NCBI GenBank assembly: GCA_000597885.1
Contig: CP004371.1
Location: 4,617,001 to 4,681,000 of the forward strand
Source: Flammeovirgaceae bacterium 311
GTDB lineage: Bacteria; Bacteroidota; Bacteroidia; Cytophagales; Cyclobacteriaceae
Direction: 5' to 3'
DNA length: 64,000 nt
This document shows positions 36,696-44,650 of this stretch, one piece after another (positions within the stretch are counted from its first letter, which is position 1; each line of letters opens with the position of its first letter). The notes under the pieces were generated by a model. That model made no database searches and had not been told where the DNA came from. It worked only from the letters and a program-made list of their open reading frames with translations. The position numbers and the translations under genes are program-made.

Positions 36696-36843
36696 AATTA
36701 GTATTGGGTATTTAGTATGGAGACTGTGCTGGGAGCGCATCCTTCACTTATATATTTTACCTGATGCAAGCATTAATTTGTTTAACCTTAATGCCGGCAC
36801 CCGACTCTGTCTCAATGCTCAATACCTAATACCAACTACTAAA

Positions 36844-37905
36844 ATGAAGTCACTTAAACGACAAGAGCATAAATTTTCCGATTCTTTTATACAGCTTGAA
36901 GTGTTGCAGGCAGCGCGTCCTGGTGGCGGTAAATTTGAACGCTTCGAAGATAAACTTGATACAATCGGGCTGTTTCCGCTAAGGCCTACCCAGCTGGAGA
37001 TTTTTCAGGTAAATGTTGGAAAAATGTGCAACCAGACCTGTAAGCACTGCCATGTGGATGCCGGGCCGGATCGCAAAGAGATCATGACCCGGGAAACCAT
37101 GCAGCAATGCCTTGAGGCACTGGACAAGGCAGATGTAGCCGGCTTTCCCGTAAAAACTATTGATTTAACAGGAGGAGCTCCTGAAATGAACCCCCACTTT
37201 CGCTGGTTTGTACAGGAGCTGCACAAGCGGGGCAAGCATGTAATAGTACGCTGCAACCTCACCATTATACTGGCCAATCCAAAATACCATGATCTTCCCC
37301 AGTTTTTCAAGGCGCATGGGGTAGAGGTGGTCAGCTCACTGCCCCATTTTTCTGCCAGGCGTACCGATGCGCAACGGGGTGATGGCGTGTTTGAAAAGTC
37401 GATCAAAGCCCTGCAGATGCTCAATGCAGCGGGCTATGGTCAGGAGGGCAGCGGGCTCCAGTTGCACCTGGTCTATAACCCGGCTGGTGCTTTTCTGCCA
37501 GGTGCACAGGTTTCGCTGGAGAAAGAGTTTAAGCAGCAGCTAAAACGCCAGTTCAATATAGATTTTAACAGCCTGTTTGTTATAACCAACCTGCCCATCA
37601 GCCGTTTTTTGGATTACCTGGTGCAAAGCGGCAACTATGAGGGTTACATGGAAAAGCTGGTAAACAGCTTTAACCCGGCTGCCGCAGCCAACGTGATGTG
37701 CCGCAATACCATTTCCGTAGGTTGGGACGGCCAGCTTTATGACTGCGACTTTAACCAGATGCTGGACCTGACGGTAGTAGGAGCCCCCCGCCACATTAAA
37801 GATTTTGATGTAGCACAACTCAACCAGCGCGATATCGTTCTGAACCAGCACTGCTACGGCTGCACTGCCGGCGCCGGGAGTAGTTGTGGCGGGCAGACTG
37901 CATAA
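36844..37905 (+). CDS. arsS: Radical SAM enzyme ArsS (arsenosugar biosynthesis)
   Basis: 353 residues from ATG 36844. The radical SAM cluster motif is CNQTCKHCH (Cys62, Cys66, Cys69), followed by the glycine-rich DLTGGAPEM. The C-terminal half has the family ending CYGCTAGAGSSCGG with a CxxC and a further Cys. In some members the last motif carries selenocysteine; here all are ordinary Cys codons. Characterised ArsS links an adenosyl group to a methylated arsenic compound. There is no arsM methyltransferase in the window, so the substrate here is open. Confidence 0.9.
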   Translation: MKSLKRQEHKFSDSFIQLEVLQAARPGGGKFERFEDKLDTIGLFPLRPTQLEIFQVNVGKMCNQTCKHCHVDAGPDRKEIMTRETMQQCLEALDKADVAGFPVKTIDLTGGAPEMNPHFRWFVQELHKRGKHVIVRCNLTIILANPKYHDLPQFFKAHGVEVVSSLPHFSARRTDAQRGDGVFEKSIKALQMLNAAGYGQEGSGLQLHLVYNPAGAFLPGAQVSLEKEFKQQLKRQFNIDFNSLFVITNLPISRFLDYLVQSGNYEGYMEKLVNSFNPAAAANVMCRNTISVGWDGQLYDCDFNQMLDLTVVGAPRHIKDFDVAQLNQRDIVLNQHCYGCTAGAGSSCGGQTA

Positions 37906-37912
37906 GTTTACC

Positions 37913-38524
37913 ATGACCCCAAACCACCTGATCATATTTGTAAAAAACCGCATCCCTGGCCGTACAAAAACCAGGCTGGCTCAATCCATAGGTGATGAAG
38001 AAGCGCTGCAGGTGTATGATGAGCTATTAGTCCATACCCATGCAGCAACAATAGGCCTTAATATCTCAAAATGGGTATTTTTTTCTGATTACCTGGAAGA
38101 AAATAATAGCCTGTGGCAACAGGGATATCAATTACAGGTACAGCAGGGAAAAGACCTGGGGGAAAGAATGCAGCTGGCTTTTGAAAAATGTTTCTCCCAA
38201 GGGGCACAGCGCGTATGCATTATCGGGTCAGATTGTTATGAACTGGAAACAGAACATCTGAATAAAGCCTATGATGCGCTCCGCCAAAAGGATGTGGTGC
38301 TTGGGCCCGCCGCAGACGGAGGTTACTATTTGCTAGGCTTGCAGGAGCAGCAGCCCGAACTTTTTCAGCATAAAATCTGGAGTACACCTGAGGTATTGGC
38401 GGACACGCTGGATGATTGTGAGCGGCTTGGTTTATCTGTACAGCAGCTCCCACAGTTGCACGATCTGGATAATATTCAGGATCTTAAACGCTACCGGCAA
38501 AAGCAGAATAATAAGTCTCGTTAG
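37913..38524 (+). CDS. TIGR04282-type transferase linked to ArsS
   Basis: 203 residues from ATG 37913, 7 bases after arsS; an in-frame GTG at 37886 would overlap arsS. GT-A nucleotidyl/glycosyltransferase-like fold: FVKNRIPGRTKTRLA, GKDLGERMQLAFE, CIIGSDCYEL and LGPAADGGYYLLGL. This matches the rSAM/selenodomain-associated transferase 1 family that accompanies ArsS in many genomes. It probably uses an activated sugar or nucleotide on the ArsS product. Confidence 0.9.
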   Translation: MTPNHLIIFVKNRIPGRTKTRLAQSIGDEEALQVYDELLVHTHAATIGLNISKWVFFSDYLEENNSLWQQGYQLQVQQGKDLGERMQLAFEKCFSQGAQRVCIIGSDCYELETEHLNKAYDALRQKDVVLGPAADGGYYLLGLQEQQPELFQHKIWSTPEVLADTLDDCERLGLSVQQLPQLHDLDNIQDLKRYRQKQNNKSR

Positions 38525-38652
38525 CATAATATTACAAAAACATATTTTTATAAGAAATTGATTAGCAAGGGGTAAGGCTTTTTGTTTGTGGAGTTTGTCT
38601 ACAGAAAATGAGTAGCTTTTTGCATTGACAGTTTTCTTTTATATTTTGTTGC

Positions 38653-39513
38653 ATGGCTCGAAAAAAGCTAGCTATCAGTGAACTGTGGGTATATCCCATA
38701 AAATCGTTGGGAGGTGTATCTTTACGAGAGGCACCACTTACTCCGCGCGGCCTGCAATGGGACCGGCGCTGGATGCTGCTGGATGCAGAAGGAAATTTTC
38801 TGACACAGAGACAGTATCCCAAGATGGCCTTGCTTCAGGTAAGTCTGCACAACTATAGGCTGGAGGTAAATCATCGGGGTAAAAACCTGGCTCCTTTGCA
38901 GATTCCACTGCAGATGGAAGATACCGGAGAACATGTGCAGGCACCTGTTTGGGACGACAGCACCCTTGCCTGGTATGTGGGCAGGGGCTATGACCAATGG
39001 TTTAGTGAAGCATTGGAAATACAATGCCGGCTGGTGTACATGCCTGATGAAAGTGAGCGCACAGCCACTGGTAAATGGAGTGGACGGCAGCAGAAAGTCT
39101 CCTTTGCCGATGCATATCCTATTCTGCTGATCAGTCAGTCATCGCTCGATGACCTGAATTCCCGATTGAGGGAAACCATTCCCATGGATCGTTTTCGTCC
39201 TAATATCGTAGTGCGTGGAAGTGCTCCTTTTGCCGAAGACCAGTGGCACGAATTCTGGGTGGGCGATCTGCATTTCTGGGCAGAAAAGCCTTGTGCCCGC
39301 TGCACACTTACCACAATAGATCAGCTTACAGCAGAGAAAGGAAAGGAACCCCTGCAAACACTTTCCCGCTATCGCCGCTTGGGGTCAAAAGTAATTTTCG
39401 GGCAGAATATCCTAAGTGATACAAAGGGTATTTTACATGTTGGTGATGGGTTAGTGGTGAAAAGCTATAAGCCCGACCCTATGCATGCATCTCATGCTTC
39501 TCAAACCAAATAA
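38653..39513 (+). CDS. MOSC domain protein, YcbX-like
   Basis: 286 residues. An N-terminal beta-barrel MOSC_N part (SELWVYPIKSLGGVSL, RGLQWDRRWMLLD) is followed by a MOSC domain with RFRPNIVVRG and the conserved cysteine Cys214 in KPCARCTL. Such proteins bind molybdenum cofactor and, like YcbX and mARC, reduce N-hydroxylated compounds with an external electron donor. No ferredoxin domain is fused here. It has its own short upstream region with TTGACA and TATATTTTG near 38624-38649, so it may not belong to the arsS unit. Confidence 0.88.
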   Translation: MARKKLAISELWVYPIKSLGGVSLREAPLTPRGLQWDRRWMLLDAEGNFLTQRQYPKMALLQVSLHNYRLEVNHRGKNLAPLQIPLQMEDTGEHVQAPVWDDSTLAWYVGRGYDQWFSEALEIQCRLVYMPDESERTATGKWSGRQQKVSFADAYPILLISQSSLDDLNSRLRETIPMDRFRPNIVVRGSAPFAEDQWHEFWVGDLHFWAEKPCARCTLTTIDQLTAEKGKEPLQTLSRYRRLGSKVIFGQNILSDTKGILHVGDGLVVKSYKPDPMHASHASQTK

Positions 39514-39522
39514 GTATTCCCT

Positions 39523-39530
39523 TAACTTTG
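39523..39530 (+). promoter_or_regulatory. -7 promoter element before the GH3 gene
   Basis: TAACTTTG, an exact TAnnTTTG, 10 bases after the MOSC stop. It predicts a leader of about 115 bases for the GH3 gene. No good -33 TTG. Confidence 0.5.
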
Positions 39531-39652
39531 TAAAGTATCAATCTGCATTTTAGGCCCTTACTACCGGCAACTACGCCTGTTTTTAGGATTAAATTACACC
39601 TGCAACTTCTTGCAGAAGCAGAAGAGCTGTTTTTTCACTAACTTTAAGGCCT

Positions 39653-41167
39653 ATGGGTATTCGTTCTGTATTAAGCAAACCCCTGGCTGCCTGGGTGGCA
39701 AAAGAGCAGCGTCAGTGGTCTTTAAAGCCTGCTGAATCGCAACGAAACGTGTTTCGTCAGTTACTGGAATCTGCCAGAAATACTGCTTTTGGGAAAGACT
39801 ATGACTTTGGCAATATCAAGACCTACCGGGACTTTCAGGCACGTGTGCCGGTAGCGGATTATGAAGATCTCAAGCAATACATTGAACGGGTAAAAGGGGG
39901 CGAAAAAGACGTGCTCTGGCCCGGCCAGCCGCTTTACTTTGCCAAAACCAGTGGTACTACCTCAGGCACCAAGTACATACCCATCTCTAAAGAATCTATT
40001 CCTTACCATATCAATGGTGCCCGTAATGCACTGCTCACCCATGTGCATAATACCGGTAACGGTAAGTTCCTGGATGGGAAGCTGATGTTTTTAAGTGGCA
40101 GCCCGGAGATGAAAAAGGAGAATGGTATTTACATAGGCCGACTTTCCGGCATTGTAAATCATCATGTGCCCGGCTATTTGCGCACCAACCAGATGCCCGG
40201 CTGGGAAACCAATATCATCGACGACTGGGAAACCAAGGTAGATACCATTGTAGCCGAAACCCTGGATAAGGACATGACCCTGATCAGCGGCATACCACCC
40301 TGGGTACAAATGTACTTTGATAAAATAGTGGAGCAGACGGGAAAAAAGATCAAAGATGTGTTTCCTAACTTTTCGCTCTTTGTATATGGTGGTGTAAACT
40401 TTGAGCCCTACCGGGCAAAACTGTTCGAAACGATCGGGAAGCGGATTGACAGCATAGAAACCTACCCTGCATCGGAAGGCTTTATTGCCTACCAGGACCT
40501 GCAGTACGATTTAAGCCAGGGCAACCCGGGTTTGCTGCTGCTGTTGAATCATGGCATCTGGTACGAATTTATACCTGCCGATCAGTATTTTGAGAAAAAC
40601 CCGCCCCGCCTCACGATAGAAGATGTAGAACTGGGGGTAAACTATGCGGTGGTGATGAATACCAATGCAGGCCTCTGGGGCTACAGCATTGGCGATACGG
40701 TGCAGTTTGTAAGTAAAGACCCATACCGCATTATTGTGAGCGGGCGCATCAAGCATTTTATATCGGCCTTTGGTGAGCACGTAATTGGCTCTGAGGTGGA
40801 GGGAGCCATGCGTGAAGCCGTGAGCAAACACCCGGAGGTGGAGCTAATCGAGTTTACCGTTGCCCCGCAGGTAACCCCAGCCCATGGGCTGCCCCTGCAC
40901 GAATGGTTTGTAGAATTTGCAACGCCGCCCAAGGATTTGGCTGCCTTTGAAAAAGAACTTAACTTGCAGCTTCAGCATCGTAATACTTATTATGATGACC
41001 TAATCACCGGTAGTGTTTTACGGTCGCTGGAAATAAGACCTCTACAGCGCGGTGCTTTTCAGCAGTACATGAAAAGTCAGGGCAAGCTGGGTGGTCAGAA
41101 CAAGGTGCCCCGCCTTAGCAATGATCGCAAGCTAGCCGATGGCCTGCAGGCGTTTGTGGTGAGGTAG
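39653..41167 (+). CDS. GH3-family acyl-adenylate amidosynthetase
   Basis: 504 residues, the usual length for bacterial GH3. Adenylate-forming motifs: AKTSGTTSGTKYIPI (ATP loop), YPASEGFIAYQD, and GLWGYSIGDTVQF followed by SGRIKHFISAFGEHV. Plant GH3 enzymes join hormones such as auxin or jasmonate to amino acids; bacterial members exist widely in Bacteroidota with unknown natural substrates. It probably adenylates a carboxylic acid and transfers it to an amine. It stands alone. Confidence 0.88.
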   Translation: MGIRSVLSKPLAAWVAKEQRQWSLKPAESQRNVFRQLLESARNTAFGKDYDFGNIKTYRDFQARVPVADYEDLKQYIERVKGGEKDVLWPGQPLYFAKTSGTTSGTKYIPISKESIPYHINGARNALLTHVHNTGNGKFLDGKLMFLSGSPEMKKENGIYIGRLSGIVNHHVPGYLRTNQMPGWETNIIDDWETKVDTIVAETLDKDMTLISGIPPWVQMYFDKIVEQTGKKIKDVFPNFSLFVYGGVNFEPYRAKLFETIGKRIDSIETYPASEGFIAYQDLQYDLSQGNPGLLLLLNHGIWYEFIPADQYFEKNPPRLTIEDVELGVNYAVVMNTNAGLWGYSIGDTVQFVSKDPYRIIVSGRIKHFISAFGEHVIGSEVEGAMREAVSKHPEVELIEFTVAPQVTPAHGLPLHEWFVEFATPPKDLAAFEKELNLQLQHRNTYYDDLITGSVLRSLEIRPLQRGAFQQYMKSQGKLGGQNKVPRLSNDRKLADGLQAFVVR

Positions 41168-41227
41168 GTGCTTTAGGAAAATATTAGGATATCAGGGCGG
41201 GGAAATTTATTTACCCGTACATAAAGA

Positions 41228-41313
41228 TTCCTCCCCCCAGCCTCCTCAAAAAAGGAGCAACCGGTGGGAGATTTCCCTCTTTTGGAGGTTGGCCCTTAAG
41301 GGCTAGGGAGGTA
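41228..41313. repeat. Palindromic intergenic repeat element
   Basis: The outer arms CCTCCC..AGCC (from 41230) and GGCTAGGGAGG (41301-41311) pair. Inside are CTCCTC-AAAAA-GGAG, a CTCTTTTGGAG arc and the palindrome CCCTTAAGGG. This nested layout and wording (CTCCAAAAG, GGGAGG) matches the dispersed C/G-tract repeats found between genes in many Cytophagales and Flavobacteriales genomes. Its right end lies 3 bases before the dxr start, so GGGAGG may act as the ribosome binding site. Confidence 0.7.
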
Positions 41314-41315
41314 TT

Positions 41316-42494
41316 TTGGAAGAAACAGAAAAGAAACACATTGCCATCCTGGGCTCTACCGGTTCTATTGGTACCCAGGCGCTGGAAGTAATAGCACAGC
41401 ATCCCGATAAGTTTGCAGTAGAGGTGCTAACGGCCCAGAATAACGCACGCCTGCTCATTGAGCAGGCTTTGACGTTTAAGCCCAATGCAGTAGTTATTGG
41501 CAATGATGAGCATTACGAACTGGTACGGGATGCCCTGCTGCCGCACGATATAAAAGTGTATGCTGGCGAGCGTGCACTGGCTTCTGTGATGGAAATGGAA
41601 ACCATAGACCTGGTGTTAACAGCACTGGTGGGCTATGCCGGCCTGCAGCCCACCCTAAGAGCCATAGAAAGCGGCAAGCCCATTGCGCTGGCCAATAAAG
41701 AAACACTGGTGGTTGCCGGTGAGATCGTAACGGCAAAAGCCCGCGAAAAGGGCGTAAACATCTATCCGGTCGATTCTGAACATTCAGCCATTTTTCAGTG
41801 CCTGGTGGGAGAGTTTCACAACCCGATCGAAAAAATAATCCTGACCGCATCAGGAGGTCCTTTCCGGGGCAAAACCCGCGAAGAGCTGCTGAAAGTTACG
41901 AAAGCCCAGGCCCTGAAGCACCCTAACTGGGACATGGGCGCTAAGGTAACCATAGATTCGGCCTCGCTCATGAACAAAGGGCTGGAGGTGATAGAAGCCA
42001 AATGGCTGTTTAACCTGAAGCCGGAGCAGATCGATGTGGTGGTTCATCCGCAGAGCATTATTCACAGCATGGTGCAGTTTCAGGATAGCTCCATCAAGGC
42101 ACAGATGGGCTTGCCCGATATGCGGCTGCCCATACAATTTGCACTTGGCTTCCCTGAAAGACTACAGGCACCATTTCCGCGTTTTAATTTTCTGGACTAT
42201 CCTCAGTTAACTTTTGAGCAGCCCGATCTGGAAACTTTCCGGAACCTGGCGCTGGCTTTTGAGGCGCTGAAGCGGGGTGGTAATGCACCCTGTATATTAA
42301 ATGCTGCCAATGAAATAGCGGTAGCTGAATTTTTAAATGATAAAATCCGTTTCCTAGACATGCCTGATCTGGTGGAAGCCTGTTTGGCCAAAGTAACCTT
42401 CATCGAAAAACCTTCTTTGGAAGATTACATACAGACAGATGCTGAAACCCGTAAATTGGCACACAAATTGAGTAAATCCAATACTGTTCATTAA
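41316..42494 (+). CDS. dxr: 1-deoxy-D-xylulose 5-phosphate reductoisomerase
   Basis: 392 residues. NADPH-binding GSTGSIGTQALEV near the N-terminus, NKETLVVAGE, metal-binding VDSEHSAIFQ, and SGGPFRG with the substrate-binding SASLMNKGLEVIEA. It makes 2-C-methyl-D-erythritol 4-phosphate in the MEP isoprenoid pathway. The start is TTG 41316, which gives a family-like N-terminus; the ribosome site AGGGAGG comes from the end of the intergenic repeat. rseP follows 8 bases later and is likely cotranscribed. Confidence 0.95.
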   Translation: MEETEKKHIAILGSTGSIGTQALEVIAQHPDKFAVEVLTAQNNARLLIEQALTFKPNAVVIGNDEHYELVRDALLPHDIKVYAGERALASVMEMETIDLVLTALVGYAGLQPTLRAIESGKPIALANKETLVVAGEIVTAKAREKGVNIYPVDSEHSAIFQCLVGEFHNPIEKIILTASGGPFRGKTREELLKVTKAQALKHPNWDMGAKVTIDSASLMNKGLEVIEAKWLFNLKPEQIDVVVHPQSIIHSMVQFQDSSIKAQMGLPDMRLPIQFALGFPERLQAPFPRFNFLDYPQLTFEQPDLETFRNLALAFEALKRGGNAPCILNAANEIAVAEFLNDKIRFLDMPDLVEACLAKVTFIEKPSLEDYIQTDAETRKLAHKLSKSNTVH

Positions 42495-42502
42495 TACCAT
42501 AA

Positions 42503-43882
42503 ATGGAAAACATTGTAATGATTGGCCAGCTGTTGCTGGGCTTGTCCATCCTGATAGGCCTGCACGAGATGGGGCATATGCTGGCGGCTAAATTCTTTGG
42601 AATGCGGGTGGAAAAATTTTCCATTGGCTTTCCTCCTAAGATTGTAGGTTTCAAATCCGGAGAAACCGAATATTCACTGGGCGCTATTCCGCTGGGTGGC
42701 TTTGTTAAAATCAGCGGCATGATCGATGAATCGCTGGATATGGACCAGATGGGTGCCGAACCCCAGCCTTGGGAGTTTCGGGCTAAGCCGGCCTGGCAGC
42801 GTCTTATTGTCATGATGGGTGGCATTATTGTCAACATTGTGCTGGGTATCATTATCTTTGTGTTTCTTACTTACCGCTATGGCGATACCTATATTCCACG
42901 CGAAGAGGTGCTCGAGCATGGTATAGTAGCCCTGGAATATGGCCAGCAGATTGGTTTGAAAACAGGCGATAAGATCCTGAAGGTAAACGGCCAGGATTAT
43001 GGCCGCTTCAGCGATGTGGCACGTGGGGCAGATGTTATTCTGGGAGAGAATAGCTATTACACCATAGAACGTAATGGTGAGATCCTAGATATTCCTATTC
43101 CTTCGGACCTGCTGGAGATCTTTACCGATAAAAATACGGCAGATCAGTTTATTACCATCCGCATGCCTTTTAAAGTAGGAGAGGTAGTAAAGGGCTCTAA
43201 TGCTGATAAAGCAGGCCTGCAGGCCGGCGACAGGATCGTAGCTGTAAATGGCACCTCTTTTAGTTACTTCGATGAATTTGCAGATCTGCTGTCAAAACAG
43301 TCGGGTGGACAGGTACAGTTTACTGTAGATCGCGCAGAAACCTCTGCTGATGCACAGGCGGGCGTTGAAAATCAGTATACGGTCGAAGATCAAAATGCCA
43401 GCACTGTACAATTAACTGCACAGGTAGATGAAGAAGGCCGGGTAGGCTTTTATCCGGAACCACTCCTAGATGTACGCCAGGAGCAGTATGGGCCTATAGA
43501 ATCTTTGGGAAAAGGTACTGAAAAAGCCTTTGAATCTGTATGGTTGAACATACGGGGCTTTGGCAAGATCTTCAGTGGAGATGTGAATGTATCCAAATCC
43601 GTAAAAGGGCCCATTGGTATCCGCGAAATCTATGGTGGCACCTGGGACTGGACTCGTTTCTGGACCATTACAGGCCTGCTGAGCATGTGGCTTGCCTTTG
43701 TAAACTTCCTGCCAATTCCGGCACTGGATGGTGGCCACGTGATGTTCCTGACTTACGAAATGGTAAGCGGAAGCAAGCCAAGTGATAAATTCCTGGAAGT
43801 AGCGCAAAAGGCCGGCATGATTCTGATCTTTGCCATCATGGGCCTGGTGCTTTTCAATGATATCTTTAACCTCTTTGTGTAG
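42503..43882 (+). CDS. rseP: RseP-type site-2 intramembrane protease
   Basis: 459 residues. The zinc site is HEMGH (His21, Glu22, His25) in the first membrane helix, with the third ligand in PALDGGHVMF near the C-terminus. Two PDZ domains lie between (GLKTGDKILKVNGQ and KAGLQAGDRIVAVNG). The stretch ESVWLNIRGF follows, ahead of the last helices. It cleaves membrane-anchored anti-sigma factors or signal peptides after a first cut. The dxr-rseP order is a common arrangement. Confidence 0.95.
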   Translation: MENIVMIGQLLLGLSILIGLHEMGHMLAAKFFGMRVEKFSIGFPPKIVGFKSGETEYSLGAIPLGGFVKISGMIDESLDMDQMGAEPQPWEFRAKPAWQRLIVMMGGIIVNIVLGIIIFVFLTYRYGDTYIPREEVLEHGIVALEYGQQIGLKTGDKILKVNGQDYGRFSDVARGADVILGENSYYTIERNGEILDIPIPSDLLEIFTDKNTADQFITIRMPFKVGEVVKGSNADKAGLQAGDRIVAVNGTSFSYFDEFADLLSKQSGGQVQFTVDRAETSADAQAGVENQYTVEDQNASTVQLTAQVDEEGRVGFYPEPLLDVRQEQYGPIESLGKGTEKAFESVWLNIRGFGKIFSGDVNVSKSVKGPIGIREIYGGTWDWTRFWTITGLLSMWLAFVNFLPIPALDGGHVMFLTYEMVSGSKPSDKFLEVAQKAGMILIFAIMGLVLFNDIFNLFV

Positions 43883-43919
43883 GGGAGGCTGGAATTTAGC
43901 AGATAGAAGAAAGACTTAA

Positions 43920-43956
43920 AGAAAAGCTGCTCCAGACGGGCAGCTTTTCTTTTTTG
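43920..43956. terminator. Terminator after rseP
   Basis: Stem GAAAAGCTGC / GCAGCTTTTC with a 9-base loop, followed by TTTTTTT; an A run on the other side could also serve the converging cupin gene. Confidence 0.9.
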
Positions 43957-44032
43957 GCTGAAAGCAGAGGCTGCAAATCTGACAGGTTTGCATAAATCGC
44001 AAAGGTAGGGGTAGACTAATACTGAGCAGCGG

Positions 44033-44545
44033 TTAAGACCACTCCTGCACCAGCGGTCCGTTTTTGCCTCCAACAGGATCTGTCTGTGGCAGAGCTACCC
44101 GTTCAATATTCTGCTTCTTTTCTTCCGGATTGTCTTTCTCGGTGCAGACATCGTAATCTTCCTGCCCTTTGGGGTAGGCACCAACTACTTTGAAATCATC
44201 AGAGGCCCATTTGCAGCAGTGGCCCACCCCTGCGGGTATTACAACCATATCACCGGTTTCAACCTCAACTTCCTGCCCTCCGGGACCTCCAAAAATAATA
44301 GTTGCCTTACCGCTGTATACACCCAGTACCTCATGGGCAGTGCTGTGGTAGTGGTGGTAATTATAAATGCCGTTAGTCCAGCTGCCACCCCAGCTGTTTT
44401 CTTCAAAAACCTGTTTAAACTTGGTTAAAGTCCCTTCAGAAGAACTGTATACATGCCGGTAAAGGAGGAGGGGTAGTTTTGGATTGTTTGGAATCTTGCC
44501 TTGCTGGCTAGCTAAGGCATACAAGACGGGTTGAAGGTGTTCCAT
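44033..44545 (-). CDS. YjlB-like cupin
   Basis: 170 residues. Opening IPNNPKLPLLLYRHVY matches the YjlB cupin family. The metal-binding cupin motif 1 is HHYHSTAHEVLGV and motif 2 is GDMVVIPAGVGHC. The natural substrate is unknown for the family. The gene stands alone between rseP and the porE-like gene, the latter on the same strand upstream. An imperfect inverted repeat lies in its leader (44549-44594). Confidence 0.88.
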   Translation of the reverse strand: MEHLQPVLYALASQQGKIPNNPKLPLLLYRHVYSSSEGTLTKFKQVFEENSWGGSWTNGIYNYHHYHSTAHEVLGVYSGKATIIFGGPGGQEVEVETGDMVVIPAGVGHCCKWASDDFKVVGAYPKGQEDYDVCTEKDNPEEKKQNIERVALPQTDPVGGKNGPLVQEWS

Positions 44546-44650
44546 ATTACTGAAGTTAAAAGGTGCATAGCATCAGTATTGCTTTAACTCAGTATATTCA
44601 TTTTGATTTCCAGAAGAGAAGCCTATAGATTTTTATAGAAGTTTTATCTC

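Noticed and set aside
37840-37905. Selenocysteine in ArsS
   Set aside because: All cysteine positions of the C-terminal motif are TGC or TGT; there is no in-frame TGA before the stop.
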